Shown here piece after piece: positions 12,745 to 25,367 of a stretch of DNA of 64,000 nucleotides. The DNA comes from Flammulina velutipes (lineage: Eukaryota > Basidiomycota > Agaricomycetes > Agaricales > Physalacriaceae). Numbering within the stretch: the stretch's first letter is position 1; each line of letters begins with the position of its first letter. A model generated the notes under the pieces. It did not search any database and was not told the origin of the DNA. It saw only the letters and a program-made list of their open reading frames with translations. The DNA lies in the NCBI GenBank assembly GCA_011800155.1, contig CM022371.1:2480001-2544000 (forward strand). The letters are read 5' to 3'. Made by a program: the position numbers and the translations under genes.

Positions 12745-13545
12745 ATGCGTTTCTTCTTCATCGCTGCAGGCCTCGCTGCCCTCTCTGTTGTCTTCGCAGC
12801 ATCTGCCGCTGAAGCCAGCTTGACCTCGTCCTTGGACATATCGCTCAACCGGAACAACTTCTATGGCGCGCCGATTCCGCCTTGGAAGAAGGGTTGCAAG
12901 CCTGGTTGGTACTACGGCGACCACCCCTCCAACTGGCCACAACTCCCTTGGCTCAAGGACAGTGTACGTCGCGTTATGCTACGGCCTTCCGAACAGTTAA
13001 CTAACGCGTCTCCCAGCTCATCTGCCGGATCCTTGAGCTTCTGCCATTTGGTTTGCACTGCCCCAAGCCGCCCCCAACCTGCTCGCCCTCCGACGGGTAC
13101 ACTCCGACCTTCAGCAACATGACGGCGGCTACTCAGGCCGACGACTACATGACCTATGGACTTGTCGATACCATTGCCGGTAAGTCCTCCTAGTATATCA
13201 TTCTTCACTTCGACTCATGGACAATTAGATTGTAAAGCCATGTGCGCGAACGAATCCGACTGCAAATTTGTTAACAGTACGGCACTCTCTCTTTTATGCG
13301 ACTGGAAATCCGCTAACTTTACCGCGATAGCTTATCACGACAACAATGCTAAGGTACTTCATTTTTGGGGGTAATACGGTGATACATGTTTCTGACCACA
13401 TACACAGGATGGTAGTACCCAGTTGACATGCTCGCTGTTCAAGAAATGCCACAGCGAGAAGGATTCTATCAACGCCGGCGGACAAACTCAGCCTGACGGG
13501 AGTATCAACTTCATTACCAACAGCGATGGGTTCTGTAAGAACTAG
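12745..13545 (+). CDS. Secreted cysteine-rich protein, fruit-body-specific type
   Basis: Five exons (12745-12963, 13017-13179, 13229-13276, 13331-13353, 13408-13545) give 196 aa. A clear signal peptide (MRFFFIAAGLAALSVVFAAS) is followed by a short linker, then LPFGLHCPKPPPTCSPSDG and a PAN/apple-like cysteine module: DDYMTYGLVDT, CKAMCANESDCKFVN, YHDNN, TCSLFKKC, ending FITNSDGFCKN. This matches my recollection of agaricomycete proteins annotated as 'fruit-body specific protein a'. It is probably extracellular or wall-associated; the ligand is unknown. Exon 4 is only 23 nt. A small secreted effector-like protein is the alternative reading. Confidence 0.75.
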
Positions 13546-13759
13546 GGGGGTCAAAACGTCTTCTCAATAGGGTTATATACTTTTTCATTTCGTGTGGCGT
13601 CATTCTTTTTTCGTTGGGTTTATCTACCGCGTATTATCAGTCTCTAGGTTTAATGCATTGGACTTTGTTTATGATTTTGAGGATTCAACGTGTCACTTAA
13701 GCTTGAAAATCGACGAGTTCCCACAAACCATAAACAACCTTAGTGCTATTGTAGAGCTA

Positions 13760-15993
13760 TCAACCGTATCGCTTATCCTCAGCGTTCTCTGCGAACCAGT
13801 CATCCGCAGTCCTTGTAACCTCTGGGTCTGATATATTGACGATAGTCGATTTGCTTTGAGAATCTGTATAGGACGATAAGTGATCTGTTCCAGTAAGTAT
13901 CGAGTCCGACATACATGACTCATAGGCTTCAATGCCATTTTCTCGTCCGATTCCACTGTCCTTCATTCCTCCCCTAGTCGAAAATCAGCGATAGCAAGAG
14001 AAAAGCTTCAATAGATACTCACCAGGGTGAGCTGGGATCATTTCGATGATGTGTGTTGACCCAGCACAAACCTGCTTGGATTTCGGCAGCAACACGATGT
14101 GCTCTTGACAGTCCTGAAGTCCATATCCCTGCACCTAGCCCATATTTGCAAGCGTTGGCAAGTTTTATACCTTCTGCTTCATCCTGTAAGACATGTCAGC
14201 GAACGAAAGGCAGAGATAAATCCGATTTACAGAGAATTTCTTCACCACAACGACAGGACCGAATACCTCTTCTTCCCAAAGTTCATCCGTCATTTCAACA
14301 TCAACGACTACAGTGGGTGGGAAGAAACTTCCTTGCGAAAAGTCGATACCATCAAGCTTGGACACGCCAGTCATACGCTGTCCTCCTGCTACGACTGTCC
14401 CCTTGGTCCTGGACATCATGCCCTCGATGCGTTCCAGACTTGTAGAGGAGATGACCGTGCCCATGGTGGATTGAGGATTGCTCGCTGTAATGACCTAAAT
14501 AGACGAACGAGGTAAATTTCGACTGCAAGCTCACGATCACCCATCCTCTTCTCGATGCTCTCGACCTTGGCTAGGAACAACTTCATAAACTCATCATAAA
14601 TCGACTCGTGAACAATTAGACGTGTCCCAGAGACACATGTTTGGCCGGACGCGACGAAAGACGCAAACGCGGCTCCGTTGACCGCAGAAATCAAGTCTGC
14701 ATCGTCAAACACTACAATCGGAGCCTGCAAATAAGAGAATTAGAACGTGTAGCTTTCAAATGACAGACTTAGAGAACATGATACCTTTCCACCAAGCTCA
14801 GCTGTGAACGCTGCCAAATTAGAACCAACGATGCTTCCCATTACTCGTCCAGTTTGGGTCCCCGCCTATGGACATTTTTCGTAAAGCATTGAGGTAGCTC
14901 AGGGCTTCACTTACTGTGACGTCCACCTTTCGTATGAGAGCATTGCTGATGATCGCTTTCCCCGTAGTCTGCCCGAACCCGGGAAGGATTGTGAGCACAC
15001 CGTTAGGTACTGAAAGGCTCATTAGAGTTGATAGATGGGCCACAGATTCAACCCACCCCCAGCTTCCTCAGCCATTTTTCCAAACTCAAGAACGGTGATG
15101 GGCGCCCACTGAACGTCGAGTCAGCACTCGTACGCCTCGATAGATCGTCTACTAACTTCTGACGGCTTGACGATAACAGAGTTCCCTGCAGCTAGTGCCG
15201 GTGCAATTTTCTTGATCGCAATGAGAAGGGGATGGTTGAATGGCTGCAGGACATAAGTATCTTAGTCTGTTGATGTGGGCTCAGAGGCGACGTATGCTTA
15301 CAGTGATCTGTGCAACAACCCCGAGTGGTATTCGTTGAACATAGTTGAGCAGGTTTCCTTGCGTAGGAGCTACTAAACTATGTTGAGTACGGAGAAGCGC
15401 AGCGTAGTAATCACTATATGAGAAAACAATCAGCACGAAACCAAAAAACCTTATTCTGTCGCTCACATCCATTCGGGTAAGCGACCAAGTTGGGCGCGCA
15501 TTTCACGTATAGTCCGTCCTGTTTGTAAGGATTCTATAGTTGTCATTTCAGACAGACGGGATTCAAGGATCCGCGCCAGCTGAGTGAGAACTTTGGCCCG
15601 CGTGAACGAAGGTGCTTTGGACCAGACACCAGATTCATAGACATTTTGAGCGCGTTGAATTGACGCGTCGACATCAGCCTGAGATGCAGTCGCAACTCTT
15701 GAGAACTCTTTAGCAAAGTCCCGCCGCGAGCGGCACAGCGATAATCTTACTTGCAGAGTTCCTGTCCGTTGGCAGGGTTATACACGCTGAATCTACGTAG
15801 CCTGTTAGTATTGTGCATCTTCAAGGTATATCGTGGGCTCATACTCTTCGCAGTTATATGCCTCATTTAGTGGAGGGAAAATCCCATATCTTGCTGCATG
15901 GTATGTTCTTCGCGTCTGCTATTGGATGAGGAAGTTTTTGACAATATATGGGTATAGGCATACCGCGTATGATGCTGACCGAGAGGCGAGCAT
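13760..15993 (-). CDS. Aldehyde dehydrogenase (NAD(P)+), 14 exons
   Basis: Oxidises an aldehyde to the acid. Fourteen exons (13760-13863, 13915-13973, 14023-14183, 14231-14484, 14535-14724, 14785-14865, 14915-15009, 15057-15108, 15157-15243, 15302-15413, 15467-15697, 15751-15792, 15845-15918, 15964-15993) sum to 523 aa. Landmarks: [20 protein letters not shown] and NSVIVKPSE (cofactor site), the general base Glu in ELGGK, the catalytic Cys in [20 protein letters not shown] and the C-terminal [20 protein letters not shown]. The arginine-containing N-terminus [19 protein letters not shown] could direct it to mitochondria. The substrate cannot be told; the C-terminus resembles betaine/broad-range ALDHs. 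Confidence 0.9.
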
Positions 15994-16308
15994 TGCAGCG
16001 AGTTAGAGATAAACCAACATGGAGTGTTATCTGCAAAGGACCGCTCGGACCATGTGCCGGTAGCTGCCGGTCGATTTCAGGAAGGCAGGCAACTTTGGCG
16101 CATTTTGAAATTCGAACTTAGCAGCCAGGAAGACTTCTCACGGTATGTAGGCAGATAAAATGTGTCAATTCGACGTAAAGCAGAAAGTAGATGTAAGTGA
16201 ATAGCTTGAAACTAGATAGCTATGCTCGATTGGGACAGTATGAGTACAGAAAGCATGAGGACAGCGTTATGCATGTTGGTGATGTGTAGGTTACAAACGT
16301 CGACGATT
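15994..16308. other. Intergenic, 315 bp
   Basis: Upstream of the aldehyde dehydrogenase and downstream of the LRR-like gene. I see no coding or structural signal; probably the ALDH promoter. Confidence 0.4.
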
Positions 16309-17499
16309 CTAAGCCTGGGAAGGTCCCTCTCGGCGATTAGCCGTACTATGGGTGATTTGCAGCTGGCGGCCACGGACTGGAGAAGGCGTCGTTGTACTGG
16401 TTTGACGGCCGAGGAACATACGGTTCATCTCAGAGAACGGAAAAACAAGTTTTCGCAATCGTCCATGGAACTCTTGGATACCACCGTTTAGCACCTGGGT
16501 CATCACTACATCTGAGTATTCAGAGTACGAAGACCCTGGGAATACGAGGAAGGCGATCTCTACGCATGCCGGCAACCTGGCGGCTTGCTCAAGAAGAGGG
16601 CGCAAGCGTGTCGTGAATTCAAGCGGCAATGCAAGGATTGTGAGACCAGATAGGTAGGGGAGTATGGCTGAAAGGTCAATCTGGGCGTCCCTGGAATTGA
16701 AGCTAGAGTGCCGACTAGGGGGCGTAATGACCAAGGATTGAAGGTTGGGTAAGGTCGAAATAATGTGCACCATAGAACGGCTGAGAAGCTCTGCTGGAAC
16801 TGTGATGTGTGTGGCAACACCATGTTTAGTCACGGTGATCACAGCAAGCGGATTAGCATGGTATAAAACACGGACTTCAAAGTGAAGTGACGGATGATAG
16901 GCGCGCAGAAGAGCATCGGAAAGCTGGCTGTAATACTGTGTCCATGAACGATGGTCGACAACGGCGACGAAGCTACGGAGCTGATGGCAGGACGTCTTGG
17001 CATGGACCAGGATTTGTTGGAGCACAGGCCACGCAGCTTCGGTGTAGGAAGGCCCGACGTTCATTTCCAAGGACTGTAGGTCTGCGGGGAGCCAGTGGGA
17101 AAGCTGGGTTATGTTGAGGTGTGATGCACCCCGGGAAGGCGAAGCACGGTGGGAAATGTAGAATGTGGTGGATAGGGAACCCGAGAAGACGAAATGGCTG
17201 GACATGGAGGTGAAGAGGGTATGACTGAGAGAAGGACTGAGGCTAGTATTTATGCGCACCACAAAACTTCGGGCAACTCGAAAACGCTCTTCACGGAGAT
17301 ATTGGTGGCTGCATTTGGCTGGTTTGGACGAGATTCCGCCTGGCGCTGGCGTCGGGGACCGTTCATGAGTAATGAATAGAGTCGGCAGTGACAGCAAAAT
17401 CCAATTCGCGTTTACTCGAAGCAGTGAGAAGCTGTCAAGAGTGAATAGATCAAAAAAGCGTGCCCTTGATGTGATGAGGATCGAGTCCGATTCTGCCAT
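16309..17499 (-). CDS. Hypothetical protein, LRR/F-box-family-like
   Basis: An uninterrupted 396-codon frame. The C-terminal 300 residues have spaced leucine patterns (LPNLQSLVITPP, ILPYLSGLTILALPLEF, RLRKLVFPF) like the irregular leucine-rich parts of agaricomycete F-box proteins, but no F-box is visible. The first 98 codons (up to the methionine of MSSHFVFSGS, 17205) are rich in serine and hydrophobics and may be leader rather than protein, so the true start could be 17205. An upstream exon carrying an F-box might be missed. I do not recognise the gene. Confidence 0.5.
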   Translation of the reverse strand: MAESDSILITSRARFFDLFTLDSFSLLRVNANWILLSLPTLFITHERSPTPAPGGISSKPAKCSHQYLREERFRVARSFVVRINTSLSPSLSHTLFTSMSSHFVFSGSLSTTFYISHRASPSRGASHLNITQLSHWLPADLQSLEMNVGPSYTEAAWPVLQQILVHAKTSCHQLRSFVAVVDHRSWTQYYSQLSDALLRAYHPSLHFEVRVLYHANPLAVITVTKHGVATHITVPAELLSRSMVHIISTLPNLQSLVITPPSRHSSFNSRDAQIDLSAILPYLSGLTILALPLEFTTRLRPLLEQAARLPACVEIAFLVFPGSSYSEYSDVVMTQVLNGGIQEFHGRLRKLVFPFSEMNRMFLGRQTSTTTPSPVRGRQLQITHSTANRREGPSQA

Positions 17500-18226
17500 T
17501 GGGGATTATTTTAGTAAGAAGCCAGGATGGGAGAAGAGAGTGCACAATCTTGTGGCTGGGTGGTAGTATAGTAGCGATGGTAGTGCATTGTGCTAGGTAT
17601 AGTACAAAGTTAGTCAGGGCGGCCTGAATAGAGAACAAGAGCCCGCCCACCAGCCGAAAGAGCAAGCAAATGGACACACACTGTCAAACGTGAATGGGGT
17701 AAGATCTCAAGATGAATCTCATTCCATTTGATTGGACCTGGGCGTGCAGAACTTGACAACAGTCCGAATCTGAATCATATAGAGGACTGCTAGTAGGTGA
17801 GTTTATCTGGTACTGAACGCGCACGATTGAGACGAATCGCGAATTATGAGATACGTCTAACCGACGTACTAAAAGTGCACCAACATGAGTTGTTGGGTAG
17901 AAAAACGTGGAAAAGGTCATGACTAATGATGTCATATGTGGCGCACGATCAATATTGCTTGGCGATAGAAGACGAGGTTCAATCAGCTCTAGCTCTGGAA
18001 CCATAAACGCGCTCTCGATGAGATTTACAATAACCTATCTACTCGATACAATAATAACCTCAATGCGAATCGCGAATCGTGATACGTTAAAATGGACGCG
18101 TCAGTCACGTGCTTTACGTCAACTAACAATCGTTAAATTCCGTGTGGCCTAGTTTTGACGGCCATTCTGTTTTTTGCCTCTTACCACCATCGTCTCTCCG
18201 TGTAACATCCTCCCACTGATCCAGAA
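17500..18226. other. Intergenic, 727 bp
   Basis: Divergent spacer between the LRR-like gene and RCC1. Short frames at 17684-18004 (-) and 17907-18152 (+) show no domain. It contains a loose direct similarity between 'gacgaatcgcgaattatgagatacg' (17830 region) and 'tgcgaatcgcgaatcgtgatacg' (18063 region), which could be an old duplication. Nothing else seen. Confidence 0.4.
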
Positions 18227-19954
18227 ATGGAGACAGTAGCGCCTAGACGATCAGCCCGAGCAGCATCCAACAAACCCCCCTCCAAAGCAGCTCCCTCCGC
18301 GCCTAAGGCCAAGGTGGCAGCTAAAACGAAGGGAACTGCGACCAAGAAACGCACAGCTTCTTCCGAAAGCGATGAAATAGAAGAAGAACCTGCCACCAAA
18401 CGCAGCAAAAGTGAAGAACTGAACGTTGACCCCAAGGACGAGGCGGCATCCGACTCGAAAAAATCTCGGGCGGCTCCTAAAAAGACTCGTGCAAAAGTCG
18501 ACGTACAGCTAAAGCCTTATCTCAATCCCCTTCCCACTCCTCCTGAACCTACTCGTCCCGGATTACAACTCTTCGCATGGGGTGCTGGCAATTTTGGCCA
18601 GTTCGGGATGGGCGTAGATCTCCTCGGCGAGCTCGATAAACCGAAGAAACACGTATGGGTCGAAAAACAGATAGCATCCGGCGCTTTTGGATCTGAAGGT
18701 GCAGGACTCGAAGCCGTGGCTGGCGGCGGCATGCACAGCTTATTTATTGACGAAAGTGGCACGGTACGTTTTCATCGCTCGCTCTGGTCAGACGTTTAGT
18801 TGATAAACGTAGATATGGTCCTGTGGTCTCAACGACGATGCCGCTCTAGGTAGAATCACAACCGAAGTCCCAGATCCCGATAATCCTGGATCTTTCCTCG
18901 ACGTAGATGAGTTGACGTCGTTGCCGCATCCCCTCCAATCACTCAAGGATGAAGGCTTTAGAGCTGTTCAAGTGGTTGCTGGTGATAGTATATGTGCCGC
19001 TGTCAGCTCTGAAGGCGAGTTGCGCGTTTGGGGCTCCTTCCGAGTAAGTTGTATATATTCTCTCCGATCGAAAGTTTTCTGACATACAACTAGGCAAATG
19101 AAGGAGCATTAGGTTTTGCCAGTGGGCTCCGACACCAATTCACTCCCGTACCCATTGCCATGAACCTCAGTCACAAACCTGGCGACACCGAAAAAGTATC
19201 TTCCATCGCATCGGGAGGCAATCATCTCGTGGTCCTGACCACACACGGCAACATCTTTACCTGGGGCGCTGGCGAGCAATCACAGCTAGGGCGCAAGGTT
19301 CTTGAAAGGCGTAAAATCCATGGCACTGTTCCCGAAAAAGTCACACTTGCCACACGCGGGCGTAAAGGGAAGGTCATCGGTGCAGGCATCTACCACTCGT
19401 TCGCTGTTGACCACGATGGAGATGTTTGGGGCTGGGGCTTGAACACCATGGGCCAGCTTGGAACTGGCTGGGAGACAACAGATGATTCTGTCGTCCAGCA
19501 GCCACAGAAAATACATCGCCTGAGTTCCCAGTCTCTCGATGGCGCCACGGTCGTTCAAATCGCTGGAGGAGAGCATCACTCGTTGTTCTTGACGTCAGAT
19601 GGGAAAGTCTATGCATGTGGACGGTGTAATGCCGGGCAGCTTGGCTTGCCCGAGCAGGCGCTGCAGAATGCGGCTCAAGGCGACTTCCTTCCAGAGCCCG
19701 CCCACGTACCTTTTCCGGACTCGGAGATCGAGGACCCAGTTGTCTACATTTCAGTCGGCGTTCACAATAACTTGGCTGTTACTCAGGACGGTGCACTGTA
19801 CTGCTGGGGACAAGGTACTCAAGGAGAACTTGGTGTTCCCGATGTGGAAGTGAAGACACCGCGTGTTGTAGTACGTCGAGAGGGTGGTTCGTGGTCTGCT
19901 GTGAAGGTCGCTTGTGGCGGCCAGCACACGCTCGGCCTCTTCAGGAAGAAGTAA
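18227..19954 (+). CDS. rcc1: RCC1 / Pim1, Ran guanine-nucleotide exchange factor
   Basis: Chromatin-bound exchange factor that loads Ran with GTP in the nucleus. Three exons (18227-18763, 18813-19043, 19094-19954) give 542 aa. The first 110 residues are basic, lysine/serine-rich and disordered, with a bipartite NLS look (KKRTASSES, PATKRSKSEE). A complete seven-bladed RCC1 propeller follows: LFAWGAGNFGQFGMG, IWSCGLNDDAALG, RVWGSFR, IFTWGAGEQSQLG, VWGWGLNTMGQLGTG, VYACGRCNAGQLGLP, YCWGQGTQGELGVP, ending VACGGQHTLGLFRKK. The length suits fungal RCC1. It complements RanBP1 at the start of the window. Paralogous RCC1-repeat proteins exist, but the NLS-like tail and blade layout favour true RCC1. 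Confidence 0.9.
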
Positions 19955-20101
19955 ATATCTGCTGCTCTGATTCGTATAGCTACCCTAGACCAACACATAG
20001 TATTATTTATCTCTCCAACGTATACTTCGTTAAATAGACTGCGATCAGGGTCATAAGAGCCCTTTACGCGCCTTTGTTCCTGCCTTCATTTAGCACTTTG
20101 G

Positions 20102-22574
20102 ATGTCGGCGTCCGAATTGCACTCGCGGATTTCATCGCCTTTGTCGTCTTCGCCTGGTCGTGCTTCTTCTCTTTCACGCCCAGACTGGCCCTGGGCGTCT
20201 GCCTCTCATCTTCGCCATTCTCAGCGCAGCTCATCTCTGCACTCGCTTGCCTCCTCAAACGGATTATCATCTCAGACCTCGTGGGATCCAAACAAAGCTT
20301 CCACGAGCAGTCCAGCACCATTCTTTGCGGCAAAACACAACACCGGCTCGACGACGACGGGCTATTCCTCAACAATGCCTCCAGACGAAAGCACGCGTCA
20401 GTGGACGTTTATGGTGTGTTCTCTAGTTGATACCCCAGAGAACCGTCTTTGAGCGTTGTTCAGGGCTTTGAATGGGTCGTTAGAGATGTTCACAAACTGC
20501 GCGACTACATTGAAGGCGATAACGACACCACGGCCAACGATGATGACTTTGAGGTCCTCAAGCAATCTCCTATGATGGGGGAGAGCAAGGTGCGCATTCT
20601 CTGTAACCGTAGCTTGCTGCCAACTAACCTGTTGGTGCAGTATAAACTCGAGATAGGTTTGAATGTCATCTCCCTCACGTATAACTCCCGCTTAATGTCC
20701 GCCAGCACGAACACATTCCGTAAACGACATTGGCGTTGACCCAAAGCTTCTCTCACTATATGTTACCTCTCTCGCACTGGACTTTGCGCATCCCGACTAT
20801 GAAATGTCCGCATCCATGATGGCTGCCATCAAGTGCCAGGATGACCGGGCAGGCGAGCGCGGTGCACGGCCAGAATGGGTCTGGGAATTTTGGCAGAATG
20901 ACTGGGCATTCCGGCAAGAGAGTGAAGTATGGGGTATGCTTTGTTCTCTGAAATAAATGCTATCGCCTGACCTTACATCATAGCGTGTTCTTTGCCTTCC
21001 CTATCTTCCTTGCTGGAGAATCCTCGCATTCGGGAAACTGATTCCTTGGTTATCTCTGTCCAAATACACTGCCCTTTGGGGCCCTTCTTTCCGTCGCATC
21101 CCTCTGCTTACTACGTGCCGAAGGACCTCCTAGATGGATTGGAGGCATCTCTGGACAACCCAAGTCCGTTGCCTTCTAGTCTGGTTCGTCTACAAGCATC
21201 TGAATATTCATCTAGATACTGGAGACGTTCGCTTTGTTTGTCTGGAACGCATGTCTGATGAAATTACTGGATCTCCTTCCCCAGAAGTCAATTCTCCAAC
21301 CAACAGACGACCCTCGTCCTCCACTTCTACGCATAACACATTCTCTGGTCGTACTACCGCGCGCAAACGCATCATATACGCCCATTCAGATATTCTCACA
21401 AAGAGGTCCGACTATTTTGCGACCATGTTGGCGTCTTCGTTCGCCGAGAATCAAGGTGTCATGTCTGGAGAACACAAACTCTTCACTATCGTTGTCGAGG
21501 AAGCTGATTTTGAAACCATGTATTGGTTGTTGAAATATTGCTAGTAAGTCTCATGACTATCACTTGGATTCACCGTTAACCGTCATCAGTGCGAATTGGC
21601 TACTTTTCAAAGAGCACGACGATCCTCGGGTAGCAGTGGAAGGTATAGGTGCGGGCTGGAGTGCTAGATGGTTGCGCGCAGATGGTGGTGAATGGGACTG
21701 GAAAACCTTTCACAAACTAGGTCCTGGCGAAGACCATTATGGAGCCGACGCTATCAGTGTGACCAGTGGCGAAAGCGTCAACTCGCAGGGCTCAACGAAG
21801 GGTCTGCCTCAGAACCAAACAAATACTATCCGGCCCAGCACAAATTCAAGACCTATAGCTTCTTCTTCGAAGGCAGGCAACACCACTACTAGCACCACAA
21901 CTTCTCAGACTTCTCGAGTAAATGCTCAAGGATCACCAGCTGCCCGGAGGCCCTCTGGTATGCCCGTAAACATGTCCAATAACACTTCTGCAGTTCGCCC
22001 AAAGCCTGTCCCACTATCAGTGCCAACTCAGAATTTCACACCTGGCGCCCATTATCCCATCTCACCCCGCTCTCAGCGAGCGAGGCAGGGACCAGCGATG
22101 TCAGTAGACCCTCATGCCCATCCAACACCAGCTCCCGCCCCGGCGTCGGCGCTCTCGATGTATCAGGTAGCCCATCGATATGGTATGCCCGCTTTGGCCA
22201 ACTCGGCACTGGAACATATGTTATCAACGTTAACGCCTCAAACGAGCTTTGCGTTGTTACTGGCAACGTCGGCTTGGGAGGACTTGCACTCACTCGTAGA
22301 GGTCAGTCTTGAAGCTAATACAGTCATGACTGCGATTTTGAAGTTTTCACAGGACTATGTGGTGGAAAAATGGGAGGAGGTGAACGTGTCAGCGGAGTTC
22401 GAGAAGTGCTGCGAGGAGGTGTCCGCTGGAGAGTGAGTTGACGACGGTTCTTTCCTTATATCTGCCTTTCTAACCATGTCATCTAGGTGGGGACCAGAGG
22501 GAGGACAGATGCTGATGGCTTTGTTCAGAAGGCTTCGTTCGCCAAGCTCTAGTATGGGCTATTCCCGTTCTTGA
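20102..22574 (+). CDS. MATH/BTB (POZ) domain protein
   Basis: Eight exons (20102-20413, 20464-20589, 20641-20656, 20706-20933, 20984-21163, 21216-21543, 21590-22432, 22487-22574) give 706 aa. A serine-rich N-terminus leads into a MATH-like segment (FEWVVRDVHKLRDYIEG, KYKLEI), then a BTB fold (RKRIIYAHSDILTKRSDYFATM, with FTIVVEEADFETMYWLLKYC). A long disordered serine/threonine/proline linker and a BACK-like helical end (YQVAHRYGMPALANSALEHM) follow. Such proteins are typically Cul3 adaptors, or scaffold or signalling proteins. Exon 3 is a 16-nt microexon encoding YKLEI within the MATH-like part. The BTB call is firm; the MATH call is moderate and the partner is unknown. Confidence 0.78.
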
Positions 22575-22778
22575 ATGCACTGAGCACATTGGACTTGTAA
22601 TAGTTAGCATGATATACACTTAGATATTGAGATGTAGTCCACGTGTGTATCCATGAAGAAAACACGGTCTGGAATGCGCTATCTTGTCCCGGATCAAATA
22701 AATTCACCTTATCTAAATGTCTTGACCATTGACCTTGAGGACACTTGGCTAGCGTGACTCTCTTGCTCCTAGACGACC

Positions 22779-24162
22779 ATGTACTCTGCTCGTTTGTCCA
22801 TCCGCGTTTTCTCTGGCGTACGGCCTTGCCGAAGGACCTTTGTAACTGTTGTAAAAGACTCTGGCTTCCGGATCCCTGTCATAGACTTTGCGAAATACCG
22901 AGCATCATCTTCAGAGAAAGAGAAGAAGGAGACTGCACGCTCAATCGTGAACGCGTTCAAGGAGAGTGGTTTCATCTACGTCGCCAAACATGGGATCCCG
23001 CTAGGTGTGTACATTTCGCCCATGTCACCTTCACTGTGCTAACTGTTTCCATAGAGAAACTGCAACATACATTTGAAAAGGTTAGTTCTATAGTTGTTGA
23101 CAGTGATATGATGGTTGAACCAAGAATTCTACGAAGAGTGCCGAGTTCTTCAAGCTCCCCAGCGAAATCAAGGTAGTTTATCATCACACCATCCTCTAAC
23201 GCAACGCTAACACAATACAGGACAAGCTAGCATGGGAAGATCCACGCTCTAATCGTGGATATGTCCAAATAGGACGAGAACGTGTCACCCAAGCTGTCGA
23301 TGCTGCAGAGATAGCCTTACTCCGCCAAAAAGCGCCTGATTTCAAAGAATCCATGGAGATTGGACGCGACTGGGACTCTGCATGGAAAAACCAGTGGCCC
23401 TCGGACTCTGACGCCCCTGGCTTCAAAACTACAATGCTGGATTTCTTCGAGGTAAGACCTTCTGAGACGAGGGGTGCTGTAACTAATGCTCTCCCAAGAC
23501 GTGCCACAACTTGCATGTCGAGCTCATGCGCTCTATTGCGCTCGGACTAGACCTCGAAGAACATTTCTTCGATGCTAAAATCGACCAACAGTGTCATAAT
23601 CTTCGACTTCTGCAGTATCCCCCTATTCTTCGAAACAAGCTTGAAGGCACTGGTCAAGCCCGAGCGGGAGCCCATAGTGGTGCGTTTCGACAGAGACGTA
23701 GCCAATATTTCCTAGTGTCTAACCTCCCTTTTTAGATTACGGAACTTTAACACTTCTATTCCAAGATCAGGTTGGCGGCCTCGAAGTCCAAGACCCTCAC
23801 ACTGGAAATTACATCCCAGCAACACCTATAGTACGCTAATAGTCCATGTTGACACGTAGCACGCGAGCTGATTTTTCCATCCCCGTTAGCCTGGAACCAT
23901 TGTAATCAATGTTGGAGACCTCCTCTCACGATGGAGCAACGATGTCCTTCGCTCAACCCTCCATCGCGTAGTCGCACCTCCAGCGAAATCCATCAGTGAC
24001 ACGGAAGAGATCACGCCTGCACGCCAGTCCATAGCCTTTTTCTCTAACCCCAATTTCGACGCTGAAATTGCATGTTTGCCTAACTGTGGATCCGAGGCCA
24101 AGTATCCCCCCGTTCAGACCGAGGCCTACATCGTTGGGCGCCTTGCTGCTACGTACAGCTGA
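22779..24162 (+). CDS. 2-oxoglutarate/Fe(II) oxygenase, IPNS-like
   Basis: Non-haem iron dioxygenase of the isopenicillin-N-synthase-like family. Seven exons (22779-23004, 23055-23080, 23125-23172, 23221-23451, 23499-23679, 23736-23830, 23890-24162) give 359 aa. The N-terminal DIOX_N part has IPVIDFAKY and ESGFIYVAKHGIP. The double-stranded helix carries the iron triad: His and Asp in GAHSDYGTLTLLFQD and His in STLHRVV, with the 2-oxoglutarate pair Arg-x-Ser in RQSIAFF. The first about 25 residues (MYSARLSIRVFSGVRPCRR) could be a mitochondrial presequence. The substrate is unknown; no neighbouring biosynthetic cluster is present, so I would not call it secondary metabolism. Confidence 0.87.
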
Positions 24163-24329
24163 ATCAGCCTAAACTTTCTTTAGGGTGTATACCAACTGTT
24201 GTACATGGATCAGGATGGAATTATTACAAGCATCGGTAAATTGTAAACAAATATCAAAGTTATACTCTATATTACAGCATGTGTATGTTAGGAGACGCGA
24301 AGACAGGCGCCGCAAGTAAGCATCGACGT

Positions 24330-25367
24330 TTAGAACATGTCATCGTCTCCGTCGCCTTGATTAGAGAATAAGAAAGGCTTCTTGTCAAGATCAGACCACT
24401 TGGTCAAGTCCCACTGTGGTGGCCCCCGCAAAGGCATGGTGGGTACATCTTGAAGATACTCCTTGTATTCCTTCCAAGCGCGAGCCAGCCCAATCTCTTT
24501 GATCTTCTCGTCCTCGTTGAACTTCTTCCCTTCCGCAAACCAATCCTTGCTGCTCTCTTCTTCTTCCTCTTCATCCTCATCTTCGTCGCCGTCTTCTTTG
24601 AACTTAAGGTATTCGTCCTTTTCCTCCTTGTCCATGCTTGCGACCCATTCATCAATTCGCGCTTTCTCAATCTCGCGATCGGCCTCCGTCTTGTCTTTGA
24701 AGAGGCGATATCCTATTGCTTTGCAAATTCTGTAGTATCCGGCAGTGTCATCGAGGCCGTCGTCCCACTCAGCGGCGAAGCGAAGGAGGGTCTCTAGGCT
24801 AGGAAAGTGGGTGGTGTCCAGTCGACTGTCTTTCTTCACTGCACGAAGGACAGTGACGAGCAGAGCGCCGAACGCGTTGTTCGTTATACCAACACGGTCT
24901 CCATCGTCGCATTCTACATTTGGAATATTAGATAGTCGTTTGACGCGTCAAAAGGCACGCACGAGTCCAATAGCCTTGCAATGTGAAGTATAGAACTAGG
25001 GCTTCCAGGAGTTCCATCGCTTCGTCCCACTTCTTCTGCCTGACTTTGGTGTTGATTTTGCTTAGGGATGTATCCACGAGGTTGAGAATCGCGTAACTGA
25101 AGAAATCTACGCGTCGTTAAGCAGGTCATATTCAGAAAAAAAAGTAAGCGCCGCATACCGTTGTAGATGTACATAGCGTGCGCGTCAGGATCCCTATTAT
25201 CCGTTTGTTCGAGGAGATCCATAACAATCTTCTTCGCGTTCTCCGAGAGGAACATCTTCTCGTTGAGGAACGTGTATCCCTTGGGAATGACTTTAGTGGC
25301 CTGTAGTCTTCTTTCAGTACATTATGTTGCGCATGAGATTTACGCATACCGTAGTATCTAACACCAT
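24330..25367 (-). CDS. Hypothetical acidic helical protein
   Basis: Four exons (24330-24913, 24963-25106, 25159-25300, 25350-25367) give 295 aa; the first exon encodes only MVLDTT. The N-terminal half is regular alpha-helical (LSENAKKIVMDLLEQTDN, YAILNLVDTSLSKI, KKWDEAMELLEALVLYF). The C-terminal half contains charged helices, a run of about 14 Asp/Glu, and an end WSDLDKKPFLFSNQ followed by DGDDDMF. The evenly spread hydrophobics and clean splicing make it a real gene. I do not recognise the family; TPR-like or chaperone-cofactor folds are possible but unproven. Confidence 0.75.
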